A stretch of DNA of 23,853 nt from Actinomycetota bacterium (lineage in GTDB: Bacteria > Actinomycetota > Actinomycetes > Streptosporangiales > Streptosporangiaceae), in the NCBI GenBank assembly GCA_003168295.1, contig PMST01000321.1, positions 16,949 through 40,801 on the forward strand. The letters are read 5' to 3'. The position numbers and the translations under genes are program-made. Below, one piece after another: positions 7,901 through 15,175 of the stretch. The notes beneath the pieces are model-generated. The model saw only the letters and a program-made list of their open reading frames with translations. It did not search any database and was not told where the DNA came from. The stretch's first letter is position 1. Every line of letters begins with the position of its first letter.

Positions 7901-7914
7901 CATACGGGGGTATG
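7901..7914 (+). promoter_or_regulatory. Ribosome binding site in a CATAC-GGGG-GTATG hairpin
   Basis: A 5-bp inverted repeat around a GGGG loop, ending 5 nt before the ATG at 7920. It is identical to the unit next to the start of the first copy (6718-6731), although the flanking sequence differs. Confidence 0.5.
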
Positions 7915-7919
7915 ACAAC

Positions 7920-8867
7920 ATGCATCACAAACTCATGCGAGTTACGGCCAGGACGGCGGTGATCGGTGCCGTCCTAGTCCTCGGCAGCACGGCCGCCGCC
8001 CAGGGGGCGATGGCCAAGCCGGCGCCCAGCGGCATCGTGTCCGTGGCGTGCAACACACCGGCGCTGATATCAGCCGTCGCTGGCGCCAGCTACGGCGAGA
8101 AGCTGCAGCTGGCGTTCGGCTGCACCTACCGGCTGACCGCTCCGCTGCCCGACATCGGCACCGACCTCACCATCGTGGGCCTCGGCGCCACGCTGGAGCG
8201 CAGCGAGGCTGGCGGCACCCCGGCCTTTACGATCCTCACGGTAACCGGAGGGAACGTCAACCTCGTCGAGGTAAACTTCCGCAATGGCGACGGCCTTGGC
8301 GGCGGCGACGGCGGAGCGATCTACAACGAAGGCGGGAATATCACCGTGCTCGGTGGTACCTTCACGGGCAACGATTCGGGGTTGTACGGTGGCGCGATCT
8401 ACAACTATTCCGGGGCCCTGACGATGACCAGTGCCTACTTCATAGACAATGGCGCCGACGATTGGGGTGGCGCGATCTACAACAACGGCACCATGATACT
8501 GCGCAGCTCCCACTTCTCCCATAACGGCGCAGAATATGCCGGCGCGGTTTACAACGAAGGCACCGCCACGGTTATCGGCACTACCTTCACCGAGGACGAT
8601 TCCTACGAAGGCGGGGCCTTCTACAATGACGGCCAGGCAGCACTGAGCTACGTCACCATTCAGGACAACTACTCCGGAGTCGGCGGAGGAATCTACAACG
8701 ACGGCACGCTGACCGCCGCTTCCAGCAATATCGTCCGCAACTACGCCGAGTACGAGGGCGGCGGTATCGCCAACGACGGTAGCTTGACGCTGAGCCTGAC
8801 CAAGGTTTCCGGTAACGTACCCGACAACTGCTTCACGACCGTCTCAATCGCGGGCTGTTCGGGCTGA
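7920..8867 (+). CDS. Secreted right-handed beta-helix protein with GGAI/FxxN repeats (copy 2)
   Basis: A 315-aa paralogue of the preceding beta-helix protein. The signal peptide and cap are almost unchanged up to SGIVSVACNTPAL, with the same AMA cleavage site, and all four cysteines are kept (VACN, FGCTY, DNCF, AGCSG). It has the same seven-coil ladder: GGAIYN, GGAIYN, GGAIYN, AGAVYN, GGAFYN, GGGIYN, GGGIAN. F/IxxN strands include FTGN, FIDN, FSHN and IVRN. It differs from copy 1 mainly in the coil faces, with more Gly, Asn and Ser and fewer Asp and Glu, and it lacks the Asp-rich insertion. The start is ATG 7920 behind the G-run hairpin. It is probably secreted like copy 1; whether they form fibres, bind glycans or bind cations is unknown. 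Confidence 0.85.
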   Translation: MHHKLMRVTARTAVIGAVLVLGSTAAAQGAMAKPAPSGIVSVACNTPALISAVAGASYGEKLQLAFGCTYRLTAPLPDIGTDLTIVGLGATLERSEAGGTPAFTILTVTGGNVNLVEVNFRNGDGLGGGDGGAIYNEGGNITVLGGTFTGNDSGLYGGAIYNYSGALTMTSAYFIDNGADDWGGAIYNNGTMILRSSHFSHNGAEYAGAVYNEGTATVIGTTFTEDDSYEGGAFYNDGQAALSYVTIQDNYSGVGGGIYNDGTLTAASSNIVRNYAEYEGGGIANDGSLTLSLTKVSGNVPDNCFTTVSIAGCSG

Positions 8868-8891
8868 CCGCCACGCGGTTCCGGCCGCAGC

Positions 8892-8936
8892 ATCCGGCAG
8901 CGTGGCACGGCTATCGGCCAGGGCACGCTGCCGGAT
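8892..8936 (+). terminator. Stem-loop between convergent beta-helix and fused aro genes
   Basis: ATCCGGCAGCGTG and CACGCTGCCGGAT form a perfect 13-bp stem with a 19-nt loop. It lies 24 nt after the beta-helix stop and 25 nt after the stop of the opposing gene, so it may serve both strands. It is homologous to 7742-7785, with pairing retained despite changes. Confidence 0.65.
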
Positions 8937-8961
8937 CGCGGCCAGCGGAGGGCTGCCGTCG

Positions 8962-10542
8962 CTAGGAAGTGAGATCGGCCATCACGCCGGCCAGGCTTTC
9001 GTCATCGGCCGGAACCCCGGCCTCGGGGCGGCCGAGCCCGTTGAGTACGACGAACCGTGTGCCGCCCCGGTACTTCTTGTCCCGCCGCCACGCCTCGCGC
9101 AGCCTCTCCAGGTCGAAGCGGCCCGCCACAGGCAACCCCAGACCGCTCAGCAGCTGGCGGTGCAGATCCACGAGGTCGGCGGGAATCCGGCCCTGCCGGC
9201 GGGCCAGCAGGGCGGCGGCCATCATCCCCACCGCCGTGGCCTCCCCGTCGTCGACCATGTCCGGGCCGCTGACCTGCTCGATAGCGTGGCCGAAGGTATG
9301 CCCGTAGTTCAGGTGCAGACGATCGCCCCGCTCACGTTCGTCACGGCCCACGATGTCCGCCTTGACCCGTACGCTGCAGGCGACCATCTCGGTGAGCATG
9401 TCCACGTCACCGTTCACCAGCTCGGTCGCGTGGTCACTGAGCAGCGGCACCAGGGCGCCGCCACTGATCAGCGCGTGCTTGACGGTCTCGGCGAGGCCGG
9501 CCCGGTACTCTCGTGACCGCTGCCCCGACGCGAGCGCGACGTCGGTGACCACCACGACAGGCTGGTGGACGGTGCCGACCAGGTTGCGCCCCTGCGGCAG
9601 GTTGAGCGAGGCCTTGCCGCCCACGGCCGAGTCCGCCTGCGCGGCGAGCGTCGTCGGCACCAGCGCCAGCGGCATGCCCCGGTTGTAGGTGCTCGCCACG
9701 AACCCGGCGATGTCGCAGACAACCTCACCGCCGACGCCCACGATCAGGTCGTCCTTGTGCACGGCCAGGTCGGCGAGTTCCCCGGCCACCTGTGCCACCG
9801 TGGCGAGGTCCTTGGCGCTCTGGCGGTCCGGCACCTCGATCCGGTGCACCCGAAGGTCCCGTCGGCGAAGCGCGCCCGTCACCGCGACCACCGCCGGGTC
9901 GTCGCTGGCACTGGCCAGCAGCACGGCGGTCCTGGCGTAGGGAAGGGCCGGAAGGAGCCCGTCTACCTCGGCCAGCAACCCCTGGCCCACGTGCACGTTG
10001 TAGCTGCCGCCCGTGCACGACACGAGGATGGTCGATGTTCCGGGCGGGACGGCAGGCACGCGTGCGAGCCGGGCGATGACATCGGCGCTGACGGCCTCGG
10101 GACGGCGGCCGTCGGTAGCCACCGTCAACGTGGCCACGGTGTCGTAGAGCGACAGCCTGTGCTGGTAGAGGTCCTCGAGGCCGGGCCGGCTGAGCATCGG
10201 CCGGTACTCGTCGCCCGCCACCCGCAGCATCGCCTCCTCGTAGCTCACCTGGAGGTAGATGACCTGGGCGGACTTGAGCCCCGCGATAGTATCCGGATGT
10301 CCCGCCGCACCGCCGCCGAGGGCGAGCACGGCCTCAGATCCGTCGACGAGCTCGCAGATGACGCGGCTCTCCAGCTCACGGAACGCGGGCTCGCCGTTCT
10401 CGGCGAAGAACTGCCTGATCGAGCCTCCGGTCCGCTGCTCGATGACCAGGTCGCTGTCCAGGAACGGCAGCCCCAGGCGCTCGGCGAGCAGGTGCCCCAC
10501 GGTGGTCTTGCCCGCCCCCATGAAGCCGACGAGCACGATCAC
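8962..10542 (-). CDS. aroKB: Fused shikimate kinase / 3-dehydroquinate synthase (AroK-AroB)
   Basis: A 526-aa bifunctional protein. Residues 1-163 are shikimate kinase: Walker A GAGKTTVG (9-16), the shikimate-binding DSD (29-31), FRELE with R55, LALGGGA (73-79), lid YRPML (113-117) and HRLSLYD. Residues 170-526 are dehydroquinate synthase-like: GGEVVCD (271-277), VPTTLAAQADSAVGGK (295-310), LAETVK (350-355) and LNYGHTFGHAIE (411-422). The zinc ligands E352 and H415 are present, but the third (HGE in the family) is D432 in DDGEATAVGM. GRN replaces GKN (318-320) and GGE-C replaces GGG-G, so activity of this half is less certain. The start is GTG at 10542 in a GTGA overlap with aroQ. It is the last gene of the aro operon and duplicates two activities already encoded in it. 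Such fusions are known, for example in Thermotoga. Confidence 0.9.
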   Translation of the reverse strand: MIVLVGFMGAGKTTVGHLLAERLGLPFLDSDLVIEQRTGGSIRQFFAENGEPAFRELESRVICELVDGSEAVLALGGGAAGHPDTIAGLKSAQVIYLQVSYEEAMLRVAGDEYRPMLSRPGLEDLYQHRLSLYDTVATLTVATDGRRPEAVSADVIARLARVPAVPPGTSTILVSCTGGSYNVHVGQGLLAEVDGLLPALPYARTAVLLASASDDPAVVAVTGALRRRDLRVHRIEVPDRQSAKDLATVAQVAGELADLAVHKDDLIVGVGGEVVCDIAGFVASTYNRGMPLALVPTTLAAQADSAVGGKASLNLPQGRNLVGTVHQPVVVVTDVALASGQRSREYRAGLAETVKHALISGGALVPLLSDHATELVNGDVDMLTEMVACSVRVKADIVGRDERERGDRLHLNYGHTFGHAIEQVSGPDMVDDGEATAVGMMAAALLARRQGRIPADLVDLHRQLLSGLGLPVAGRFDLERLREAWRRDKKYRGGTRFVVLNGLGRPEAGVPADDESLAGVMADLTS

Positions 10543-11039
10543 GGCGCGGTGTCCCCTGGCTCGGGTTCCAACTCGGGTCCGGGAGAGCGCGCGGGCTCGG
10601 CTTCGGCCGCCAGCTCGGCGATCGCCTGCAGCGCCAGCTGGTAGGAGACCAGGCCGAACCCGGTCACCGTCCCGTCCGCCACCCCGGCCACCACCGAGGT
10701 CTGCCGGAACCCCTCACGGGCCGCCGGGTTGGAAAGGTGGACCTCCACCAGCGGGGCGGTCCGCATGGCCAGGGCGTCCCGCAGCGCGTAGGAGTAGTGC
10801 GTGAACGCCGCGGGGTTGAGCACCACCGGTATCCGGGCGTCGGCGGCTTCGTGTACCCAGCTGATCATCTCGCGCTCGTCGTCGGTCTGCCGGACCTCCA
10901 CGCTCAGGCCGAGCTTGCGGCCGGTCGAGCGGCACAGTTCGGCCAGGTCGTCGAACGACGCCGAGCCGTAGACCTCCGGCTCCCTGATGCCGAGCCTGCC
11001 GAGGTTCGGGCCATTGAGCACGAGCACCTGCTTTATCAC
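10539..11039 (-). CDS. aroQ: Type II 3-dehydroquinate dehydratase
   Basis: A 166-aa enzyme for shikimate pathway step 3, 3-dehydroquinate to 3-dehydroshikimate. Type II signatures: VLNGPNLGRLG (7-17), REPEVYG with the catalytic Tyr, the flexible loop RQTDDEREMISW, LNPAAFTHYSYALRDAL with the catalytic His, VEVHLSNPAAREGFR and the SVVAG segment. About the last 18 residues (ARSPGPELEPEPGDTAP) are an extra Pro/Glu-rich tail. The start is GTG at 11039 in a GTGA overlap with the aroB stop, and its TGA overlaps the start of the fusion gene, so it is coupled on both sides. The NAAxxH-type motif reads NPAAFTH instead of the more usual NPGAYTH, a mild variation. Confidence 0.93.
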   Translation of the reverse strand: MIKQVLVLNGPNLGRLGIREPEVYGSASFDDLAELCRSTGRKLGLSVEVRQTDDEREMISWVHEAADARIPVVLNPAAFTHYSYALRDALAMRTAPLVEVHLSNPAAREGFRQTSVVAGVADGTVTGFGLVSYQLALQAIAELAAEAEPARSPGPELEPEPGDTAP

Positions 11040-12121
11040 TTGGACACCTCCTGGTATGCCTGCCGCAGGAGTTCCTCGGGCGGGTCATCGAGAATCGAGG
11101 GACGGGCCAGGCCGTCGAGCACGACCAGCCGCAGCCGGGCGCCACGTGACTTCTTGTCCATGCCCATGGCTTCCCGCAGCGCCGGCCACGCTCCGGCCGG
11201 GTACGCGGTCGGCAGGCCGACGCTGGCCAGCACGGGACGGTGCTGTGCGCACGTCTGGTCGTCCAGCCGCCCGGCCAGCCGCCCCAGCTCGGCGGCGTAC
11301 ACCATGCCGATCGCCACCGCGTCCCCGTGCCGGAACCGGTACCCCTCGACCCGCTCGATGGCGTGCCCGAGGGTGTGGCCGTAGTTCAGGACCTCCCTCG
11401 GGCCCGCCTCGGTCAGGTCCTGCGACACCACGTCGGCCTTGACCGCGATCGCGCGTTCGATCAGCTCGCGGGCGTGGGTGCCGTGCGGGACGGCGGCGCC
11501 GTCCGGGTCAGCCCGGACCAGGTCGAGGATGACCGGGTCGGCGATGAACCCGGCCTTGATGACCTCAGCCAGGCCGCTCACGTAGTCGGCCCGCGGCAGC
11601 GTCTCCAGCGTGACCAGGTCGGCGAGCACGCCGGCGGGCGAATGGAACGCGCCGACCAGGTTCTTGCCCTCGGGGATGTCGATGGCGGTCTTCCCGCCGA
11701 CCGCGGCGTCGGCCATGGCCAGCAGCGTGGTTGGGACCAGGACCACGGGGACCCCGCGCAGCCAGGTCGCGGCCACAAACCCGGCCAGGTCAGTGGTCGC
11801 GCCTCCGCCGATCCCGACGACGCAATCCGACCGGGTCACGCCGCCCTTCGCGAGCTTGGACCACAGCCGGGCGGCGACGTCGGCCGTCTTGGCCGCCTCG
11901 CCGTCGGGCACCGGCTCGGCCTGGACGCGGAAACCCGCCGCGGTCAGCGCGCCGCACGCGGGCCTGGCGATCTCGCCGAGGCTCTTCGCGTGGATCACCA
12001 CCACGGTCCGGGCGTCCTTGGGCACCAGGCCGGGCAGCTCGCTGAGCACGCCGACGCCGACGACTACCTGGTACGGCGGGCCGCCGTCGGACGGGGTGAC
12101 GTCGATCCTGGTCGCGGTCAC
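11036..12121 (-). CDS. aroB: 3-dehydroquinate synthase (stand-alone, canonical)
   Basis: A 361-aa enzyme converting DAHP to 3-dehydroquinate with NAD and a divalent metal (family knowledge). The NAD site GIGGGATTDLAGF (103-115) and VPTTLLAMADAAVGGKT with K144 are intact. EGKN (151-154), LAEVIK with E186 and K189, NYGHTLGHAIE with H249 and H253, and RHGDAVAIGM with H265 are also present. All three zinc ligands (E186, H249, H265) are therefore present, in contrast to the fused copy. The start is GTG at 12121, overlapping the aroK stop as GTGA. This is most likely the housekeeping enzyme of the operon. Confidence 0.95.
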   Translation of the reverse strand: MTATRIDVTPSDGGPPYQVVVGVGVLSELPGLVPKDARTVVVIHAKSLGEIARPACGALTAAGFRVQAEPVPDGEAAKTADVAARLWSKLAKGGVTRSDCVVGIGGGATTDLAGFVAATWLRGVPVVLVPTTLLAMADAAVGGKTAIDIPEGKNLVGAFHSPAGVLADLVTLETLPRADYVSGLAEVIKAGFIADPVILDLVRADPDGAAVPHGTHARELIERAIAVKADVVSQDLTEAGPREVLNYGHTLGHAIERVEGYRFRHGDAVAIGMVYAAELGRLAGRLDDQTCAQHRPVLASVGLPTAYPAGAWPALREAMGMDKKSRGARLRLVVLDGLARPSILDDPPEELLRQAYQEVSK

Positions 12122-12684
12122 CGCGGATCTCCGCCCGGCTGCCTGCGGGTGATGCCCTCGGCTATCTGGGCCGCGATCTCGTCCGCGAGTTCGGTAGGGT
12201 CCAGGTCATCGGTTTCCACCGTGACCGCGGCGAGGCGCTGGTACAGCCGGGCGCGCTCGTCCAGCATCGCGCGCAGCCGGCCGCGGGGGTTGCCAGGCAC
12301 CACGACGCGTGGCCGGTCAAGCCCGACCCGCCGGGCGACCGTGCCGAAGGCAGCGGCCAGGTAGACCACGGGCAGGCCCTCGAGCAGGTGCTGAACCCCA
12401 TCGTCGAGCACGGCACCGCTGCCGAGGGCGAGGACCCCGCCGTGCTCGCGAAGCGTGCTGTTCTCGCCCAGCGCGCTAGCGGCCACCGCGCGCTCGAGAT
12501 CGCGGAAGTACTCCTCGCCGTCCTCGACGAAGATGTCACCGACTGGCTTGCCCGCGACGGTCCCGACGTCCGCGTCGGTGTCCCGGAACTCCACCCCGAG
12601 GCGGGCCGCGACCAGCGGTCCCACGACCGACTTGCCCGCGCCGGGCGGGCCGATCAGCACCACCAGAGGTCCCGCCGCGGTCAA
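12118..12684 (-). CDS. aroK: Shikimate kinase (stand-alone)
   Basis: About 188 aa, slightly longer than typical AroK. It phosphorylates shikimate at the 3-hydroxyl using ATP. Visible are Walker [18 protein letters not shown] for shikimate binding, [17 protein letters not shown] (usually GGGAV), a lid region [23 protein letters not shown] (shown here only as its key RPRVV and NPRGRL parts) and [11 protein letters not shown] place the start at TTG 12684, which overlaps the aroC TGA as TTGA and lies just before [12 protein letters not shown]. No in-frame ATG is close, and the frame open further upstream is only the shadow of aroC. The start remains the least certain in this operon; an internal GTG at the PLVVLIG segment is the alternative. 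Confidence 0.88.
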   Translation of the reverse strand: MTAAGPLVVLIGPPGAGKSVVGPLVAARLGVEFRDTDADVGTVAGKPVGDIFVEDGEEYFRDLERAVAASALGENSTLREHGGVLALGSGAVLDDGVQHLLEGLPVVYLAAAFGTVARRVGLDRPRVVVPGNPRGRLRAMLDERARLYQRLAAVTVETDDLDPTELADEIAAQIAEGITRRQPGGDPR

Positions 12685-13859
12685 GAGATCACCAGGTGCT
12701 TCAGGTAGCTCTCGGCGTTGCGGCGCATCTCCTCCACCGAGTCGCCGCCGAACTTCTCGATCGCGGCCTCCGCCAGCACCAGGGCCACCATCGCCTCGGC
12801 CACCACCCCGGCCGCCGGAACCGCGGTCGCGTCGCTGCGCTGGTTGATCGCCTTGGCCGGCTGCCCGGTGCTGGTGTCGATGGTGTCCAGTGCCCGCGGC
12901 ACCGTCGAGATGGGCTTCATCGCGGCGCGCAGCCGGATGACCTCGCCCGTGCTCATCCCGCCTTCGATGCCGCCCGCGCGGTTGGTACGGCGCGCGACCC
13001 CGCCGTCGGCGACCTCGATCTCGTCGTGGGCGACCGACCCGCGCCGGCCCGCCGTGGTGAAGCCGTCCCCGACCTCGACCCCCTTGATGGCCTGGATGGA
13101 CATCAGCGCGCCCGCCAGCCTGCCGTCCAGCCGCCGGTCCCAGTGGGTGAAGCTGCCGAGGCCCGGCGGCAGGCCGAAGGCCAGCACCTCCACCACGCCG
13201 CCCAGAGTGTCGCCGTCCTTGCGCACCGCGTCGATCTCGGCCACCATCGCGGCGCTGGTCGCGGCGTCGAAGCACCGCACCGGATCAGCGTCCACGGCGG
13301 TGTCGTCGTCCGGGCCCGGCATCACCTCGTCCGGAATCCGGACCTGGCCGAGCGCTACCACGTGAGAAAGGATCTTGATGCCGAGCACCTGGCTGAGCAC
13401 CTGCCGCGCCACCTCGCCCAGCGCCACCCGCGCGGCCGTCTCTCGCGCACTGGCCCGCTCGAGGACGGGACGCGCGTCATCGAAACCGTACTTCTGCATC
13501 CCCGCCAGGTCCGCGTGCCCCGGCCGGGGCCGGGTCAGCGGGGCGTTCCTGGCCAGGCCCGCCAGCTCATCGGGAGCCACCGGATCGGCCGACATCACCG
13601 TCTCCCACTTGGGCCATTCGGTGTTGGCGATCCTGATCGCCAGCGGGCCGCCGAGCGTGCGGCCGTGCCGGACTCCCCCGGTGAGTTCCACCTGGTCCTG
13701 CTCGAACGTCATCCGCGCGCCGCGACCGTAACCGGCCCGCCTTCTGGCCAGCGCCGCGGCGATGTCCTCGGTGCTGACCCGCACTCCGGCGGGCACGCCC
13801 TCGCAGATCGCGACCAGCGCACGTCCGTGCGATTCACCTGCGGTCAGCCAGCGGAACAT
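12681..13859 (-). CDS. aroC: Chorismate synthase
   Basis: A 392-aa FMN-dependent enzyme producing chorismate from EPSP, the last shikimate step. All family signatures are present: [10 protein letters not shown] (6-15), [40 protein letters not shown], the segment [16 protein letters not shown] followed by [34 protein letters not shown] and [20 protein letters not shown] 13859 opens the coupled aroC-aroK-aroB-aroQ-aroKB series. An SseB-like gene ends 35 nt upstream on the same strand and may belong to the transcript. No aroE, the usual upstream neighbour in many actinobacteria, is in the window. Confidence 0.97.
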   Translation of the reverse strand: MFRWLTAGESHGRALVAICEGVPAGVRVSTEDIAAALARRRAGYGRGARMTFEQDQVELTGGVRHGRTLGGPLAIRIANTEWPKWETVMSADPVAPDELAGLARNAPLTRPRPGHADLAGMQKYGFDDARPVLERASARETAARVALGEVARQVLSQVLGIKILSHVVALGQVRIPDEVMPGPDDDTAVDADPVRCFDAATSAAMVAEIDAVRKDGDTLGGVVEVLAFGLPPGLGSFTHWDRRLDGRLAGALMSIQAIKGVEVGDGFTTAGRRGSVAHDEIEVADGGVARRTNRAGGIEGGMSTGEVIRLRAAMKPISTVPRALDTIDTSTGQPAKAINQRSDATAVPAAGVVAEAMVALVLAEAAIEKFGGDSVEEMRRNAESYLKHLVIS

Positions 13860-13894
13860 GGTCTTGATCCTATGGGGTTCCGCGAGGGTCCCGT

Positions 13895-14620
13895 TCAGGC
13901 GGCGGCGACGCTGAACTCGATGCCGCGGCGTAGCCGCCCGGCCAGGCGGGCCGCGATGCTGCTCGCGGCCCGGTCCACCACCGGTTCCCAGTCACGGACG
14001 GCGAGGGACAGGGTGACCGCCAGATCGGTTCCGTCCGCGCTGCTTGCGGCCAGGCTGAACGCGGAGATCGCTGGCTCGGCCGCCACCGCCGCCTCGACCG
14101 CCGCGCGGACGTCGGGATCCTCATGCGGGGGCGGCACAGGCTGGCCGGCCGCGAGCGCCCCTAGCCGCGCGCCTTCGACGGCGAGTGGTACGGGCCCGGC
14201 CACGTCGATGACGACCGCACATCCATCCGCGACGGCCGCGCGCCACACCCGGTCCGCCTCCGCGGGCACCGGCCGCGCGTTGCTCCGCCACCGGGCCAGC
14301 GTGTCCGAGCAGGTGAAGGCGAGCACCGCGGGCCTACCGTCCTGGCCGATCAGTGTGGGCAGGACCATCTCGCTGTTCTTGTCCCCCTGGGCGGACGCCG
14401 AGCCGTCGGAAAGGACCGCGACCACCGGGACGAGCAACCGCGCGGCCGACAGGGCCACCAGAGCCGCCCGCTCGCTGCCCTCCCCCGCGAAGAACGCGGC
14501 GAGAGCCTGCGCCACGCGCGGATCTGCCGCGCCGTTATCATCGCGGAACTGCTGCCCGCCAGGGTTCAGGTGCCCGGACACGTCAACGACCCTACGCCAC
14601 CCGCCGCCCTCTCCGGGCAC
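13895..14620 (-). CDS. SseB-family protein, function unknown
   Basis: A 241-aa protein. The core [49 protein letters not shown] and [27 protein letters not shown] matches the N-terminal SseB domain common in actinobacteria. The last 80 residues ([21 protein letters not shown] to IEFSVAAA) form a second alpha/beta region. There is no signal peptide or membrane segment and no catalytic motif. The start is taken as GTG 14620; no strong ribosome binding site is visible, so a start a little further in is possible. It is co-directional with aroC, 35 nt away. Name-sharing with the Salmonella effector SseB does not imply secretion, and its relation to aromatic synthesis is unclear. Confidence 0.75.
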   Translation of the reverse strand: MPGEGGGWRRVVDVSGHLNPGGQQFRDDNGAADPRVAQALAAFFAGEGSERAALVALSAARLLVPVVAVLSDGSASAQGDKNSEMVLPTLIGQDGRPAVLAFTCSDTLARWRSNARPVPAEADRVWRAAVADGCAVVIDVAGPVPLAVEGARLGALAAGQPVPPPHEDPDVRAAVEAAVAAEPAISAFSLAASSADGTDLAVTLSLAVRDWEPVVDRAASSIAARLAGRLRRGIEFSVAAA

Positions 14621-14764
14621 GACCCGGTGATAATTGCGACTCTAGGTGCTCATGATGCTACTTAAGGTAATGAATTCTCTGAATGCTCGGCTTTACAGCT
14701 AACGGCTGTCGCTAACCAGGGACAATCAGTTGAGTGGGGATGAGGCGAGGGGAAGGGAGCACGG
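14621..14764. promoter_or_regulatory. Divergent promoter region between the SseB-like gene and the 135-aa gene
   Basis: A 144-nt, AT-richer stretch between divergent genes. It contains a small dyad ACAGC-taacg-GCTGT at 14695-14709 and a purine-rich GGGGAAGGGAGC ribosome binding site just before GTG 14765. No confident -35/-10 pair was identified. Confidence 0.45.
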
Positions 14765-15172
14765 GTGACCCAGCCCGAGCGACGGCCCGCCATCGCGCCG
14801 GGCACGCCGATGTGGAAGGCCGTCCCGCCGCGTCTGGTCGGCCCCTACCTGACCGGGCAGCGCTCTGTCTTGGCCGGGTACGTGTACCGCGCCACCGACG
14901 TCCGGTTCCACAACCCCGCCGAGGCCTACCACGCGTTGAGCCTGGGCTGGGAGGACTCCGAATTTACGCCTACCATGAGCGAGCTCTACCTCCTGGCCTG
15001 GCTCGCCCGGCCGGTGGACGGCTATACCGAAGCCGCGGGCCACGGTGTCCCCGAGTTCTATCTTGAGCCCATCCCGATTCCGGTCGGAGCCGGGATGTGC
15101 CGGCTGGCCGCCGAGGGAGACCGGCTCGTGGCCCGGTTTGACGGCCTGGCCTGGCAGCAGACGGAGCCATAG
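14765..15172 (+). CDS. Hypothetical 135-aa protein, first gene of a two-gene unit
   Basis: Not recognised as a named family. GTG 14765 follows an excellent GGAAGGGAG. The protein is soluble-looking, with no signal peptide or membrane helix. Segments that look like a conserved fold are GTPMWKAVPPRLVGPYLTGQ, VLAGYVYRATDVRFHNPAEAYHALSLGWE and LYLLAWLARPVDGYTEAAGH; it ends in a short beta-rich stretch. It stops 3 nt before the next start, so the two are almost certainly translated together and likely work together. Similar small proteins occur beside toxin/immunity-like genes in actinomycetes as far as I recall, but that is weak memory, not a sequence-based assignment. Confidence 0.7.
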   Translation: MTQPERRPAIAPGTPMWKAVPPRLVGPYLTGQRSVLAGYVYRATDVRFHNPAEAYHALSLGWEDSEFTPTMSELYLLAWLARPVDGYTEAAGHGVPEFYLEPIPIPVGAGMCRLAAEGDRLVARFDGLAWQQTEP

Positions 15173-15175
15173 GTC

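Larger units (their letters stand above)
7803..8948 (+). repeat. Copy 2 of the segmental tandem duplication
   Basis: Matches 6425-7797 from the GT39 tail remnant through the terminal hairpin, with many substitutions. It lacks about 165 nt of leader and the acidic codons present in copy 1. It ends at GGATCGCGGCCAGCGG, after which the sequence becomes the 3' end of the convergent fused aro gene. Confidence 0.85.

Noticed and set aside
6737..8867. The paired beta-helix genes considered as an insertion sequence or transposon
   Set aside because: No transposase, terminal inverted repeats or target-site duplication; the repeat is explained by segmental duplication of a host gene.
12685..13275. An N-terminal extension of shikimate kinase reaching into aroC
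   Set aside because: The extra residues are Arg/Gly-rich out-of-frame translation of aroC; kinase homology starts right after the TTG at 12684.
12696..14630. A 644-codon plus-strand frame opposite aroC and the SseB-like gene
   Set aside because: aroC is unmistakable on the minus strand with every signature motif; the antisense product is His/Arg/Pro-rich without motifs and spans two real genes.
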